Notes: generated by a model from the letters alone, not told the origin. DNA of 64,000 nucleotides from DAOUKH01 sp965261455 (GCA_965261455.1 OZ253453.1:248001-312000), one strand, 5' to 3'; positions 27,448-37,245 are shown, numbered from the stretch's first letter. Made by a program: numbers and translations.

Positions 27448-28992
27448 CTAGGCGCGGGGAGCGCCGGGGAGGCGGAGGCCGGCGTTGAAGAAGCTGCTGA
27501 GGACCATGGCGCGGATGAAGGGGTGCTCGTCGGGGGAGAGGCCGCGGTCGGGGTCGAGGCCGCCGGCAGCGGCGCGGGCGAGCCCCGCGAGGTCTTCCTT
27601 GCCCGCTCGGTGGAGGATGTCGCTCTGGCGTTGCAGACGACGCTCCAGCAGGGCGGCGAAGTCACCGTCGACGATGTCGCTCGCCGCGAGGGAGATGAGC
27701 GCGTCGAGCGTCCGCCCGCCGTCGGAGCCGGAGCGCTGGGGCATCGTGCCCGACTGCCATTCGTCGACGTAGGCCCAGACGGACTCAGGTTCGAAGAACC
27801 ATTGCCGGAACTCCGGTGTGGCGAGGAGCGCGCCGGTCTCGGCCAAACGTTCGCCGTGCTCCTCCACTGAGCCTTGCATTCGAGGCTGCTCGGGCTGGGT
27901 GGGTGCCGCGATCACCTCGCGCCAGATTTCGAGGCCTACGGGAAGCCGGCGGCGCTTGGCGACGGAACGCCGCCGGGCTTGAGCGATGAGGGCGCCCGCG
28001 AAGGCGGGCTCGACCTCGACGGAGGCGAGGCCTTGCGTCTCCAGCGCCGCGAGTATCTCGTCGAGTTCGTCGCGGGTCATCATGTCGACGCCGGTGCAGC
28101 TCTTGACGCCGGTCTCTTGATTGGTGAGCACGGTCACGACTTTCAGGTAGTCGTCGCCGCGGCGGCGGGCGATGGTGACCGCCTGGTCGCCGTAGCGGTC
28201 GAGGAGGGAGACGCTGACGTGCTCCCACGGAAGTCTGCTGCTGTTCGCCGCGGCGTGGAGGGCGGAGCGCTTGGGGCGGAACGTGGGTGACTGCATGATG
28301 ATCCGGCCGTAGGCGGCGCGGGCGCGGCGCCGGACCTGCACGTTGGGGTCGCCGTCGGCGCTTTCTTGCAGCCGGCCTACGGCCGCGGGGCTGGCCAAGG
28401 ACTCGAGGGCCTCGATTGCGGACAGAATCGCGCTCACGCGCGGGCTCGAAAGCAAGGGAAGGATGAGAGGAAGCGCCCGCTCGTCCTGGGGTTCGGCCAG
28501 GGAGAGCAGGACGAGGCGGCGGCCCGCCGCGTCGTCGCTTTCTAGGTCGTAGAGGAAGCGCTCGCGGAAGCCCTCGTCGCCGGCGGCGCGGACGAAGATT
28601 GCCTCGCGGGCGTCGGGGACGATGGACTCGTAGTCGAGCCCCGCGGCGGCGTGAAGGGCCGAGGTCTCGCCCAGCGTGTCGAGGACCGCACCGGCAGCAG
28701 CCCGCACCGGGGCGCTGAGCGAATCGTCGCGGAGGATGTCCCAGAGCGGGGCGGTGGCGCGAGGCCCTTCGATCTGCGCAAGGAGCTCCGCCGCCCGCTC
28801 GCGCTCTCGCTCGCCGCCGGTCTTGATCCGCTCGGTCAAGTAGGGCGCGGCCACGCCCGCGGAGGCGCGCACACGCCGCGCGAAGGGCTTCGCCTCGGCG
28901 TAGCGCCATTCGCCGGCGGCGATCTTGGCGAGGCCGCGGGCGAGCTCGATCTCGCTGATTTCTCTCTGGCGTCTTTTGGGTTGTGGTCGCAT
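27448..28992 (-). CDS. HEAT-repeat protein of unknown function
   Basis: A 514-residue, helix-rich protein. From residue ~45 to ~235 it contains degenerate HEAT/PBS-lyase-like repeats, for example ERAAELLAQIEGPRATAPLW, ALPLILPLLSSPRVSAILSA and QESADGDPNVQVRRRARAAY. The C-terminal half (~250-514) is predicted mixed alpha/beta with no recognised domain; EEILAAL-like and VSLLDRYGDQAVTIARRRGD segments stand out. No signal peptide or membrane helix. It is transcribed divergently from the AAA+ operon starting at 29256, sharing a 260-bp control region with a palindrome between the two -35 elements, so a functional link is plausible. HEAT proteins usually act as scaffolds. Confidence 0.75.
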   Translation of the reverse strand: MRPQPKRRQREISEIELARGLAKIAAGEWRYAEAKPFARRVRASAGVAAPYLTERIKTGGERERERAAELLAQIEGPRATAPLWDILRDDSLSAPVRAAAGAVLDTLGETSALHAAAGLDYESIVPDAREAIFVRAAGDEGFRERFLYDLESDDAAGRRLVLLSLAEPQDERALPLILPLLSSPRVSAILSAIEALESLASPAAVGRLQESADGDPNVQVRRRARAAYGRIIMQSPTFRPKRSALHAAANSSRLPWEHVSVSLLDRYGDQAVTIARRRGDDYLKVVTVLTNQETGVKSCTGVDMMTRDELDEILAALETQGLASVEVEPAFAGALIAQARRRSVAKRRRLPVGLEIWREVIAAPTQPEQPRMQGSVEEHGERLAETGALLATPEFRQWFFEPESVWAYVDEWQSGTMPQRSGSDGGRTLDALISLAASDIVDGDFAALLERRLQRQSDILHRAGKEDLAGLARAAAGGLDPDRGLSPDEHPFIRAMVLSSFFNAGLRLPGAPRA

Positions 28993-29102
28993 AGATGCGT
29001 GGGCTACCGCGCAGGTTTGGCGCTTCGCTTTGGTTCTGTGGTGAGGGTCGTGTCGCCTTCTCTGCTCCGTGTGGTTGCGTCTCGGTTACTTCGAGAGCGA
29101 GG

Positions 29103-29191
29103 AGTCAATTCTTTGAACTGGGTTCAAAACTTCTTGACAAACTAGGGTTGCCTTCGTTACGGTGTTTGAGTGCGGTATTGAACGGAGTTTA
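29103..29191. promoter_or_regulatory. Divergent promoter region with two operator-like palindromes
   Basis: Plus strand: TTGACA (29134-29139) and TACGGT (29158-29163), spacer 18 bp, for the AAA+ operon. Minus strand: a TTGACT -35 candidate (29103-29108) for the HEAT gene. Between the two -35s lies TTTGAAC-TGG-GTTCAAA (29112-29128), a perfect 7-bp inverted repeat; TTGAAC-GGA-GTTTAG (29178-29191) is a second degenerate copy just downstream of the plus start site, 65 bp centre to centre. The region is visibly less GC-rich than its surroundings. Confidence 0.6.
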
Positions 29192-29255
29192 GATTGTTTT
29201 CAGTCTCTTGGCAACCTCCGGTGCCGCGCAAAGGACGACCCAGTAAGGAGGCATG

Positions 29256-30254
29256 ATGGCGTTCATTACGGCATGGCCTGTGAACGGCGAGCGGAAGGGC
29301 GATTGGGATCGCATGGTCCAGTACTACGGACTGTGTGAGGTGCTGCCCGACCGTAGCCGCCCGGAGCAGACCGAAAAAACGTTCCGCGATTGGGCCTATA
29401 AGAAGCGGCTGGCCTTCGTGGAAGGCGAAAACATGGTGGCCTTCGATCCGAAGACCTACAACCCCAAGGATTCGCTCGACCGCGGCCGCTTCGGATTCCT
29501 ACTTCGATATATCCGCCCGCGGGAGTTCTCCGCGTTCAAGCGGGATGTCGAAGAGCACCTCAACATCCGTTCGATGTACGTATTGGACGCGATCAAGGGC
29601 TACTGGCTGCGCGAAGGCGTCATCCATGACGTCGGCGGCCGCATCTCGACGGACCGGGAGCTGCTGAGGCTGATGGGCTTCAGTTACCTCGAACTGGTCA
29701 ATGCGCTCGACGGCGTCGTCAAGCGCGAGTACCTGAGCGACGTGATCAACGGCCAGGCCCTGCTCGACCCGGTGTTCGGCAGCGAGTTCGGGCACTACTT
29801 CGTGAACTTCGACATCCTGAAGGAGCGGTTCTTCGAAGCCGAGTTCCTGCTTCACGCCGCCGGCCACCCCATCAGCCTGGACCAGCTAGGGCAGCAGATG
29901 GGCGTCGACGACCTCGACGACCTGCAGGCGATCCTTCGCGAGGCGAAGAGCCGGTTCGACGTCAACATCGAAGTGACGGACAGCCACGTGATGTTCGGCG
30001 CGCCGAGTCAGAAGTCGATCGAAGGCCTGATCCAGCGCGAGCAGAACAACCGGCAGCGGCTTGATCAGTCCGAGGACCAGCTCAAGGAGCGGCTGAAGAC
30101 GGTCAAGGACCTTCTCGACCGGTACAACGCGCGCGAAGCGAAGATCCTCAACGAGGTCGAGCAGAACCGCGAAGAGGGCCGGGTGGTCTGGATCAAGGCG
30201 AAAGTCGTCGATGCGGCCCTGGGCCACATTGAGGGCGGGAGGAAGGTGAGCTAA
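29256..30254 (+). CDS. Winged-helix/coiled-coil protein of the AAA+ operon, function unknown
   Basis: I do not recognise this 332-residue protein. It is soluble, without signal or membrane segments. Two segments look like helix-turn-helix or winged-helix units: GRISTDRELLRLMGFSYLE near residue 127 and GHPISLDQLGQQMGVDDLDD near 200. Residues ~248-305 are a highly charged coiled coil (QREQNNRQRLDQSEDQLKER and following). AAGGAGG at 29245-29251 fits ATG 29256 better than ATG 29253, one codon earlier. Its stop overlaps the next start (TAATG), so the two are coupled. First gene of a three-gene operon ending in an AAA+ ATPase; it could be an adaptor or DNA-binding partner. Confidence 0.8.
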   Translation: MAFITAWPVNGERKGDWDRMVQYYGLCEVLPDRSRPEQTEKTFRDWAYKKRLAFVEGENMVAFDPKTYNPKDSLDRGRFGFLLRYIRPREFSAFKRDVEEHLNIRSMYVLDAIKGYWLREGVIHDVGGRISTDRELLRLMGFSYLELVNALDGVVKREYLSDVINGQALLDPVFGSEFGHYFVNFDILKERFFEAEFLLHAAGHPISLDQLGQQMGVDDLDDLQAILREAKSRFDVNIEVTDSHVMFGAPSQKSIEGLIQREQNNRQRLDQSEDQLKERLKTVKDLLDRYNAREAKILNEVEQNREEGRVVWIKAKVVDAALGHIEGGRKVS

Positions 30255-30754
30255 TGGCGACCGTAGCGCAATCCCTGCCGCCGCAGGCAATCGACGAGGC
30301 GCTGCAAGAAGTGGCGCCGTACGACCGGCACAACGAAGAGCTGATCCAGTTCAAGGGCTACCTGGAGAAGCTGGACTCGAAGCAGCTCCGGTCTCTGCGC
30401 GAGGATCTGAAGGGCGTGGCCCGGGTGCGGGGCCGCAAGATCCTCCTGCGGGAGGGGCTGCTCGAGCGTCTCGGCACCGAGTGGCTGCGGAAGCAGCAGG
30501 AGATCGTGGAGGGCGAACTGGCGAAGATCGAGGTGGCGAAAGACACCATCGACTTCAACATCCTCGAGCTCGAACTGAGCAGTCAGAACTGGCAGCTTGG
30601 CAAGATGACTCAGGTGCTGAACCTGGACGAGCAGGCCGCCACGGATCCCATGATCGACATGCTGAAGCGGCGCCAAAAAGACGACGAATCCGCGTCCCTA
30701 AAGGTGCAAGGCGGCATCGAGGACGATCGGCTGGACGCCATCTTCGGAGTGTAG
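30254..30754 (+). CDS. Short helical (coiled-coil) protein of the AAA+ operon, function unknown
   Basis: Unrecognised 166-residue soluble protein, almost entirely predicted helix: NEELIQFKGYLEKLDSKQLR (~29-48), a basic stretch VARVRGRKILLREGLLERLG (~56-75), then WLRKQQEIVEGELAKIEVAK (~79-98). The C-terminal ~40 residues are polar and probably disordered, ending in the short acidic-hydrophobic tail IEDDRLDAIFGV. That architecture, charged helices plus a terminal recognition-like motif, resembles filament-forming or adaptor substrates of AAA+ remodelling enzymes such as ESCRT-III proteins, but no homology can be shown here. Start ATG shares a base with the upstream stop. Confidence 0.8.
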   Translation: MATVAQSLPPQAIDEALQEVAPYDRHNEELIQFKGYLEKLDSKQLRSLREDLKGVARVRGRKILLREGLLERLGTEWLRKQQEIVEGELAKIEVAKDTIDFNILELELSSQNWQLGKMTQVLNLDEQAATDPMIDMLKRRQKDDESASLKVQGGIEDDRLDAIFGV

Positions 30755-30788
30755 GGCGAATCGCCCCGCATTCGGTGAGGCGGCGAAT

Positions 30789-30825
30789 GGCTCCCGCCGG
30801 TCCGGACTCTGGGCCGGCGGGAGCC
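30789..30825 (+). other. GC-rich stem-loop between second and third genes of the AAA+ operon
   Basis: GGCTCCCGCCGG (30789-30800) and CCGGCGGGAGCC (30814-30825) form a perfect 12-bp stem with a 13-nt loop and no T-tract. It lies in the 145-bp gap before the ATPase gene and may stabilise or partly terminate the upstream message. Confidence 0.6.
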
Positions 30826-30899
30826 GAGCCGTTCTCTCGACGATCGGAACGCGACCCGTATGAGACCGGCTAGCGAACGGCGCAGCCGGAAGGAGCTTG

Positions 30900-32483
30900 A
30901 TGGCTAGGCGTCACCTTCTTCTCTCCCAAAAGATCATCGGCGATGAGGCCGTGCTTCACCCCGCGACGTTAGAGGCGCTGGAGATGAGCCCGGAGGGCGG
31001 CCAGATTCTGGTTACGTGCTCCGCGACGTATCTCGTGCTGAAGGCGGTGGGGAAGGACTCGGTCTCCGAACATCAGATCAAGCTGCCCCGCAGGGCCGCC
31101 GCGGTGCTCAAGGAAGGCGAGCGCTTGACGGTCCAGCCCGCTCCGTTGGTGCAGGACACGGCGCGCTCCAACGGCCACGCCCCCCCGCCGGCGCCGAAGG
31201 GAGGCCCTTCGGGAGCGCATTCTTCGGACGGCGCCGCTCCGGCGCGAGCGGCGGGCGGCGGTGAGCAGGCCGAGGGTTTCGAGTGGGACCCGATCTCCCC
31301 GGCCGATTTCGAGGGGATCGCCGGCCTCGGCCGCGTCAAGGACCGCATCGAGCAGGCCCTTTTCTATTTGACTCATCCCGAATGGTTCTTGGTCCGCCGG
31401 AATCTGCCGCCGCGCGTCTTTCTCTTCTTTGGACCCTACGGCTGCGGCAAGACGATGCTGGCCAAGGCCATGGCGAGCCGTATGGCGTACGAGGAGACCG
31501 ACGGCAAGACGCTTCCGGTCAAGTTCAAGGCGATCAGGCCGACGGACATCAAGGACCCATACCTTGGGATGTCGGCCCGCCGGGCGCAGGAGTTCCTCGA
31601 CCGGGCGCGCGACGAGTGCAACCGCGGCTCCACCATCATGCTGCTGCTCGACGAGATCGATTCGGTGGTCTCGAACCGCTCCGACGGCAACACGCACGAG
31701 GAGTACCGCGACGTCGTCAACTCGCTGATCCAGGACATTCAGGGCGTGCGGGAGCTGGACACCGAATCCCGCATCCGGGCGCTCTGGAGCGATCCCGAAG
31801 TGGAGGAGGTGCGGCAGGAGATTGCCGCGCTGGTGCGAAAGTGCGGGAGCAAGGACCAGGGCGGCGACATCTCGCTGCCCGAGTCGCGTTGGACGCCGGA
31901 GGTGCGGGGCAGGATGCTGAACCTGCGCGAGCGCATCGTCGCCGAGGGCGGCGCCAGCACCGTCATCATCGTTGGCACGACGAACGATCCGCTGCGGTTG
32001 GACGAGGCGTTCCTGTCACGGGCGGGGAGCAACATCTTCTTCGTCCCGCGTCCCAGCGCCACGGCGGTCGAGAAGATGCTGGCCGATCACCTCGATAGCG
32101 CGTTCGTGGAGATGAGCGACCAGGACCGCCACGCTTTGGCCGACGCCGCCTTTCGCGAGGGACTCACCGGACGCGATATCGTCCTGTCCTGGCTCCAGCC
32201 GCTTCGCAGCGCCTCGCCGGGCTCGCTTCGCATCCTGGGGCGCCAGACCGTCGCCGCGCGCCGACCCGCCCCCGTCGTGAGCATCGAGTGGGAGAGGGAT
32301 CTGCTGGGCCGCTTGGAGAAGCGGGGCCAATCGTCGCTGGCAACGCAGGTGTCGGAGTACCTCGACGAGGTGTTCAGCGCGACCAAGCGACACGAGGCCG
32401 GAAACGCCCCGGCCACGGGCGGCGCCGGAGGGACGCGCCGTTCTGGGCCGGCCGGTGGGAGCAAACAACCGGCGCTGCTGTAG
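30900..32483 (+). CDS. Classical AAA+ ATPase with beta-rich N-domain
   Basis: A 527-residue ATPase. Residues 1-80 look beta-rich (ILVTCSATYLVLKAV near 36-50) and match no N-domain I know; 85-125 is a Pro/Gly/Ala linker. The AAA core starts near 127: Walker A GPYGCGKT at 178-185, Walker B LLLDEID at 248-254, sensor 1 VGTTND at 358-363 and a candidate arginine finger Arg374 in LSRAGSNIFFVPRP, reminiscent of the Vps4/katanin-type clade. About 100 residues separate Walker B from sensor 1, roughly twice the usual distance, so there is an insertion around 270-340. It is a single-ring enzyme, likely a protein remodeller acting on the two upstream products. ATG 30900 has AGGAG at 30891-30895. Confidence 0.85.
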   Translation: MARRHLLLSQKIIGDEAVLHPATLEALEMSPEGGQILVTCSATYLVLKAVGKDSVSEHQIKLPRRAAAVLKEGERLTVQPAPLVQDTARSNGHAPPPAPKGGPSGAHSSDGAAPARAAGGGEQAEGFEWDPISPADFEGIAGLGRVKDRIEQALFYLTHPEWFLVRRNLPPRVFLFFGPYGCGKTMLAKAMASRMAYEETDGKTLPVKFKAIRPTDIKDPYLGMSARRAQEFLDRARDECNRGSTIMLLLDEIDSVVSNRSDGNTHEEYRDVVNSLIQDIQGVRELDTESRIRALWSDPEVEEVRQEIAALVRKCGSKDQGGDISLPESRWTPEVRGRMLNLRERIVAEGGASTVIIVGTTNDPLRLDEAFLSRAGSNIFFVPRPSATAVEKMLADHLDSAFVEMSDQDRHALADAAFREGLTGRDIVLSWLQPLRSASPGSLRILGRQTVAARRPAPVVSIEWERDLLGRLEKRGQSSLATQVSEYLDEVFSATKRHEAGNAPATGGAGGTRRSGPAGGSKQPALL

Positions 32484-32496
32484 CCGGCGGGCGGCC

Positions 32497-33099
32497 CTAG
32501 GGGTAGGCGCGCTCCCAGCGGTCGCGGTAGGCCACCGCCTCGACGGGGAGGCGGCGAGTCTCGCCGAACGGCTTGACGGGGTAGCCCACGGGGATGATGC
32601 ACGGGACCTCGACGTCGTCGGGGATGCCTAGGCCGCGCTTGAGGCTTTCTTCCACCCGTCGGTGTAACGTGGTGAAGATCGTGCCGAGGCCGAAGACGCG
32701 CGCCGTGAGCATCATGAGCTGCACTCCCTGAAGCACCGAATCGAGCGCGTTCCTTTCGGTGAGGCAGACGACGATGAAGGCGGGGACGTCGTGTATGCCC
32801 TTCGTAGCGAACTCCCACGCCTCGCCTAGAATCTTCGGGCTTCCGCCCGCCGAGTACCGGCGCGCCGATGCGTCGCCGCGGTTCTCTTGGCCGGCCCGGT
32901 AATAGTGCTCGGCGACGATCCTGCGCTCGGCCTCACCCGTCACCGCGATGAACTTCCAGGGCTGACGGTTGATCGCGCTCGGCCCCCGTGTGCCGGCCTC
33001 GAGGATGGCGCGCAGCGCGTCTTCGGGTATGGGGTCAGTCCGGTACTGCCGGACGGCGCGCAGCGTACGAATCGCCTCGAAGACAGCAATGTCGGGCAT
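32497..33099 (-). CDS. Nitroreductase-family flavoprotein
   Basis: FMN-dependent oxidoreductase of the nitroreductase fold, 200 residues. AIRTLRAVRQYRTDPIPED near residue 9 and GPSAINRQPWKFIAVTG near 38 are the FMN-contacting N-terminal motifs, and GLGTIFTTL near 137 with PVGYPVKPFGETRRLPVE near 168 are the C-terminal ones. Substrate may be a quinone, nitro compound or F420-like partner; it cannot be resolved. ATG 33099 is selected because AGGAAGGAG precedes it on the minus strand. It converges on the AAA+ gene with 13 bases between stops, so it is not part of that operon. Confidence 0.88.
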   Translation of the reverse strand: MPDIAVFEAIRTLRAVRQYRTDPIPEDALRAILEAGTRGPSAINRQPWKFIAVTGEAERRIVAEHYYRAGQENRGDASARRYSAGGSPKILGEAWEFATKGIHDVPAFIVVCLTERNALDSVLQGVQLMMLTARVFGLGTIFTTLHRRVEESLKRGLGIPDDVEVPCIIPVGYPVKPFGETRRLPVEAVAYRDRWERAYP

Positions 33100-33189
33100 G
33101 GCGTGCTCCTTCCTGTGGCCGCGCAAGTATAGCGCCGCGGGGTCATTCTCTCGGGAAGGACGCCGCCGCGCGGTGGGGTTGCGCAGAGC

Positions 33190-33939
33190 CTAGGAGGCGT
33201 CGAGGCCGCCGTCGACGAAGAGGCCTTGGCCCGTGATGTAGCTGGCCTCATCGGAGGCGAGGAAGGCGATGAGCGCGGCGGGCTCGGAGGGGTCGGCCAT
33301 CCGGCCGAGCAAACCGCGTGAGCGGGTGTTGGAGGGGCCGCGCGTGGCAGCCGCTGCCTCCATCAAGGGGGTGTCGATGGGGCCGGGGAGGATGGCGTTC
33401 ACCCGGATACCCTTGGCGGCGTACTGCATCGCCAGCGAGCGCATCAGCCCCAAGACCCTGCCCTTGCTGGTCCCGTAGGCCGTGGTGGGCGATCCGATCG
33501 TGGCGCCGATGGAGCTGGTGAGAACGGCCGCGCCGCCGCCACTCCGCACGATCTCGGGGAAGGCGTACTTGCAGCAGAGGAACATGCCGCGAAGGTTCAC
33601 GTCGAGCACCCGGTCGAAGACCGCCTCGTCGATGGTGGTGACGGGGCCGTCGTCGCGAGAGAAGACGCCCGCGTTCGAGACCAAGACGTGGAGCGCGCCG
33701 AACGCCGCCGTGGTCTCGCCGACGAGCCGCTCAGCGTCGGCGGCCTTGGAGACGTCGGTGGGGACGAAGATGGCGGGGCCCCCGACGTCCTCGACGAGGC
33801 GCAGGGTCTCGCGGCCCGCCGCCTCGTTGATCTCCCCGATGGCTACGGCAGCCCCCTCGCGGACGAAGCGGAGAGCGGCGGCGCGTCCGATGCCGGAGCC
33901 GGCGCCGGTGATGATGGCGGTCTTTCCTTCGAGCAGCAT
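33190..33939 (-). CDS. SDR-family oxidoreductase
   Basis: Short-chain dehydrogenase/reductase of 249 residues: cofactor motif TGAGSGIGRAAA (11-22), NAG in VLVSNAGVF (~86), catalytic Ser in LTSSIGA (~138) and YGTSKGR (Tyr-x3-Lys, ~153-159). The C-terminus DEASYITGQGLFVDGGLDAS is the classic SDR ending. It lies 2 bases downstream of another SDR of similar length (33942-34700), and the two share sequence throughout, so they are likely tandem duplicates with different substrates. Probable alcohol or 3-hydroxyacyl substrate, undetermined. Confidence 0.88.
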   Translation of the reverse strand: MLLEGKTAIITGAGSGIGRAAALRFVREGAAVAIGEINEAAGRETLRLVEDVGGPAIFVPTDVSKAADAERLVGETTAAFGALHVLVSNAGVFSRDDGPVTTIDEAVFDRVLDVNLRGMFLCCKYAFPEIVRSGGGAAVLTSSIGATIGSPTTAYGTSKGRVLGLMRSLAMQYAAKGIRVNAILPGPIDTPLMEAAAATRGPSNTRSRGLLGRMADPSEPAALIAFLASDEASYITGQGLFVDGGLDAS

Positions 33940-33941
33940 GG

Positions 33942-34700
<759 letters not shown>

Positions 34701-34735
34701 GCGTCCTCTCTTCTTAGCGGCTCCGCGCGCCTCGG

Positions 34736-35944
<1,209 letters not shown>

Positions 35945-36586
35945 AACGTGTCCGCGGCCCGCGTGGGACCGGCCTCATGATAGCACCGCGGGCGGACTCC
36001 GGCGCTCCTTTCACCGGAAAGGGAGCGGGGGTAATCGACCGAGGAAGGCATGGGAGTACCAGGGCGCACCCCTTAAAAAAGTGGAGTTTGGGAGCGCCCG
36101 GCGCGCCGGAGAGGGCGGCCGGACGCGGGGCTCGGCGGGGGTTACCGCGCCGAGCTTATTCCCAAGACTCCGCTTTGCAGCTCCAGCACGGCCTTGATGG
36201 TCTCCGGAATACCGGCCATGAGGAACTCTTTAAGGCTGCCGCTGAGGAGCGGGGTTGGCCTCGTGAAAGCGCCAAGGGGCGCTCGGTACGCCTACGCGCC
36301 GGGGCTCTCGGAGGAAGCGGCGGTCCCGCTGACTCGTCGAGCGGCTTGAGCGCGCGCCCATGGCCGTTTGGAGGCTCCTAGAGGAGCCGCGGTATGCGAT
36401 TGGCCGGCGCCAATGGGCTGAGAACGCATGGGAATATGGTAGAGATTGAAGGAGGGGATGGGCAATGGGGTGATGGCAGGGCTGCGGGGCGCGCCCCGGC
36501 GTCGATTGACTCCCGAACGGTGGGCGTGCTACGGTGAGCGCTAAGATTTCCACTACACCGGTTCTCGAACAGGAGAGGGACGGTAC
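35945..36586. other. 640-bp intergenic region, no convincing gene
   Basis: No ORF with protein-like composition is visible on either strand. It holds a bulged hairpin near 36001-36028 (GCTCCTTT/AAAGGGAGC), and an 8-bp stem GCTCGGCG/CGCCGAGC (36130-36155) followed by TTATT, which resembles a plus-strand terminator although no plus gene precedes it. A 25-codon minus ORF (36142-36219, starting MAGIPETIKAVLELQ) has plausible helix composition but no ribosome site. The last 80 bp contain the promoter of the Fe-S carrier gene. Confidence 0.5.
36506..36535 (+). promoter_or_regulatory. Promoter for the A-type Fe-S carrier gene
   Basis: TTGACT (36506-36511), 18-bp spacer, TACGGT (36530-36535) preceded by TGC, an extended -10. 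The -10 hexamer is the same as in the AAA+ operon promoter. Confidence 0.55.
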
Positions 36587-36916
36587 ATGATTACGGTCAG
36601 CGAAATGGCAACGCAGAAGATCCAGGGGATCATGAAGGAACAGGGCGAGGAAGACGCCTCGCTTAGGGTCATCGTGACTGGGATGAGTTGCTCGGGTCCG
36701 CAGTACATGATGACGTTGGAGCATGCGCAGGAAGAGAACGACGCGCTCGTCGAGTCCGACGGCCTGCGCATCCTGCTCGACCCCGACACCGCGCAGATAC
36801 TGGACGGCTCCGAGATCGACTATCTCGAAGGGCTGGAGCGCTCCGGGTTCACCATCGTGAACCCGAACATGGAGACCGGCGGCGGCGGTTGCGGCAACTG
36901 TAACTGCGGCAAATAG
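36587..36916 (+). CDS. A-type iron-sulfur cluster carrier (IscA/ErpA/SufA family)
   Basis: Carries nascent Fe-S clusters to apo-enzymes. 109 residues with the HesB-like fold: TVSEMATQKIQGIMKEQG (3-20), ligand Cys35 in TGMSCSGPQY, and a C-terminal cysteine cluster Cys102, Cys105 and Cys107 (GGGGCGNCNCGK). The family normally has C-G-C in the tail; the C-x2-C-x-C here adds one cysteine and is a mild variant. AGGAGAGG precedes ATG 36587. It has its own promoter and is followed by a strong terminator, so it is transcribed alone, although sulfur-relay-like genes come directly after. Confidence 0.9.
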   Translation: MITVSEMATQKIQGIMKEQGEEDASLRVIVTGMSCSGPQYMMTLEHAQEENDALVESDGLRILLDPDTAQILDGSEIDYLEGLERSGFTIVNPNMETGGGGCGNCNCGK

Positions 36917-36932
36917 CCGAAGACGATCCTTC

Positions 36933-36967
36933 GAAGAAGGCGGCGCGAGTCGCCTTCTTCTTATTTT
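36933..36967 (+). terminator. Intrinsic terminator
   Basis: Stem GAAGAAGGCG (36933-36942) / CGCCTTCTTC (36951-36960), 8-nt loop, tail TTATTTT. It ends the Fe-S carrier transcript 17 nt after its stop. Confidence 0.88.
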
Positions 36968-36996
36968 GGGCGCCCCAGGGCGCCGCGAGGGAAAAG

Positions 36997-37245
36997 ATGG
37001 CGCCGCAAGCCGCCCCGGACCGCACGCTGGACGTACGCTCGTATTTCGACCCGGTCGAGTGCCGCAGCCTGAAGTACGTGAAGCATGAGCTGGCCGGACT
37101 CGCCCCGCGGCAAACGCTGGAAGTGCTGGGGAACGAGTTTCAGAGCCGCGAGATCCGGGCGTGGTCGTCTAAGTTCCGCCACCAGGTGCTCGACGAGCGG
37201 CGAGAGGGCGATCTGGTCCGCCTGATCATCGAGAAGGCGGCGTGA
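36997..37245 (+). CDS. TusA-like protein lacking the CPxP cysteine
   Basis: An 82-residue protein with the layout of the TusA/YeeD sulfur-carrier fold: LDVRSYFDPVECRSLKYVKH (residues 11-30), QTLEVLGNEFQSREIRAWSS (39-58) and LVRLIIEKA at the end. In TusA the first segment reads LDxRGLxCPxP with a catalytic cysteine; here that position is FDPVEC, so the persulfide Cys is missing or shifted by three residues to Cys22. GAGGGAAAAG precedes ATG 36997. Its stop overlaps the start of a DsrE-like gene (GTGA), a pairing typical of sulfur-relay or sulfur-trafficking modules. Confidence 0.75.
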   Translation: MAPQAAPDRTLDVRSYFDPVECRSLKYVKHELAGLAPRQTLEVLGNEFQSREIRAWSSKFRHQVLDERREGDLVRLIIEKAA

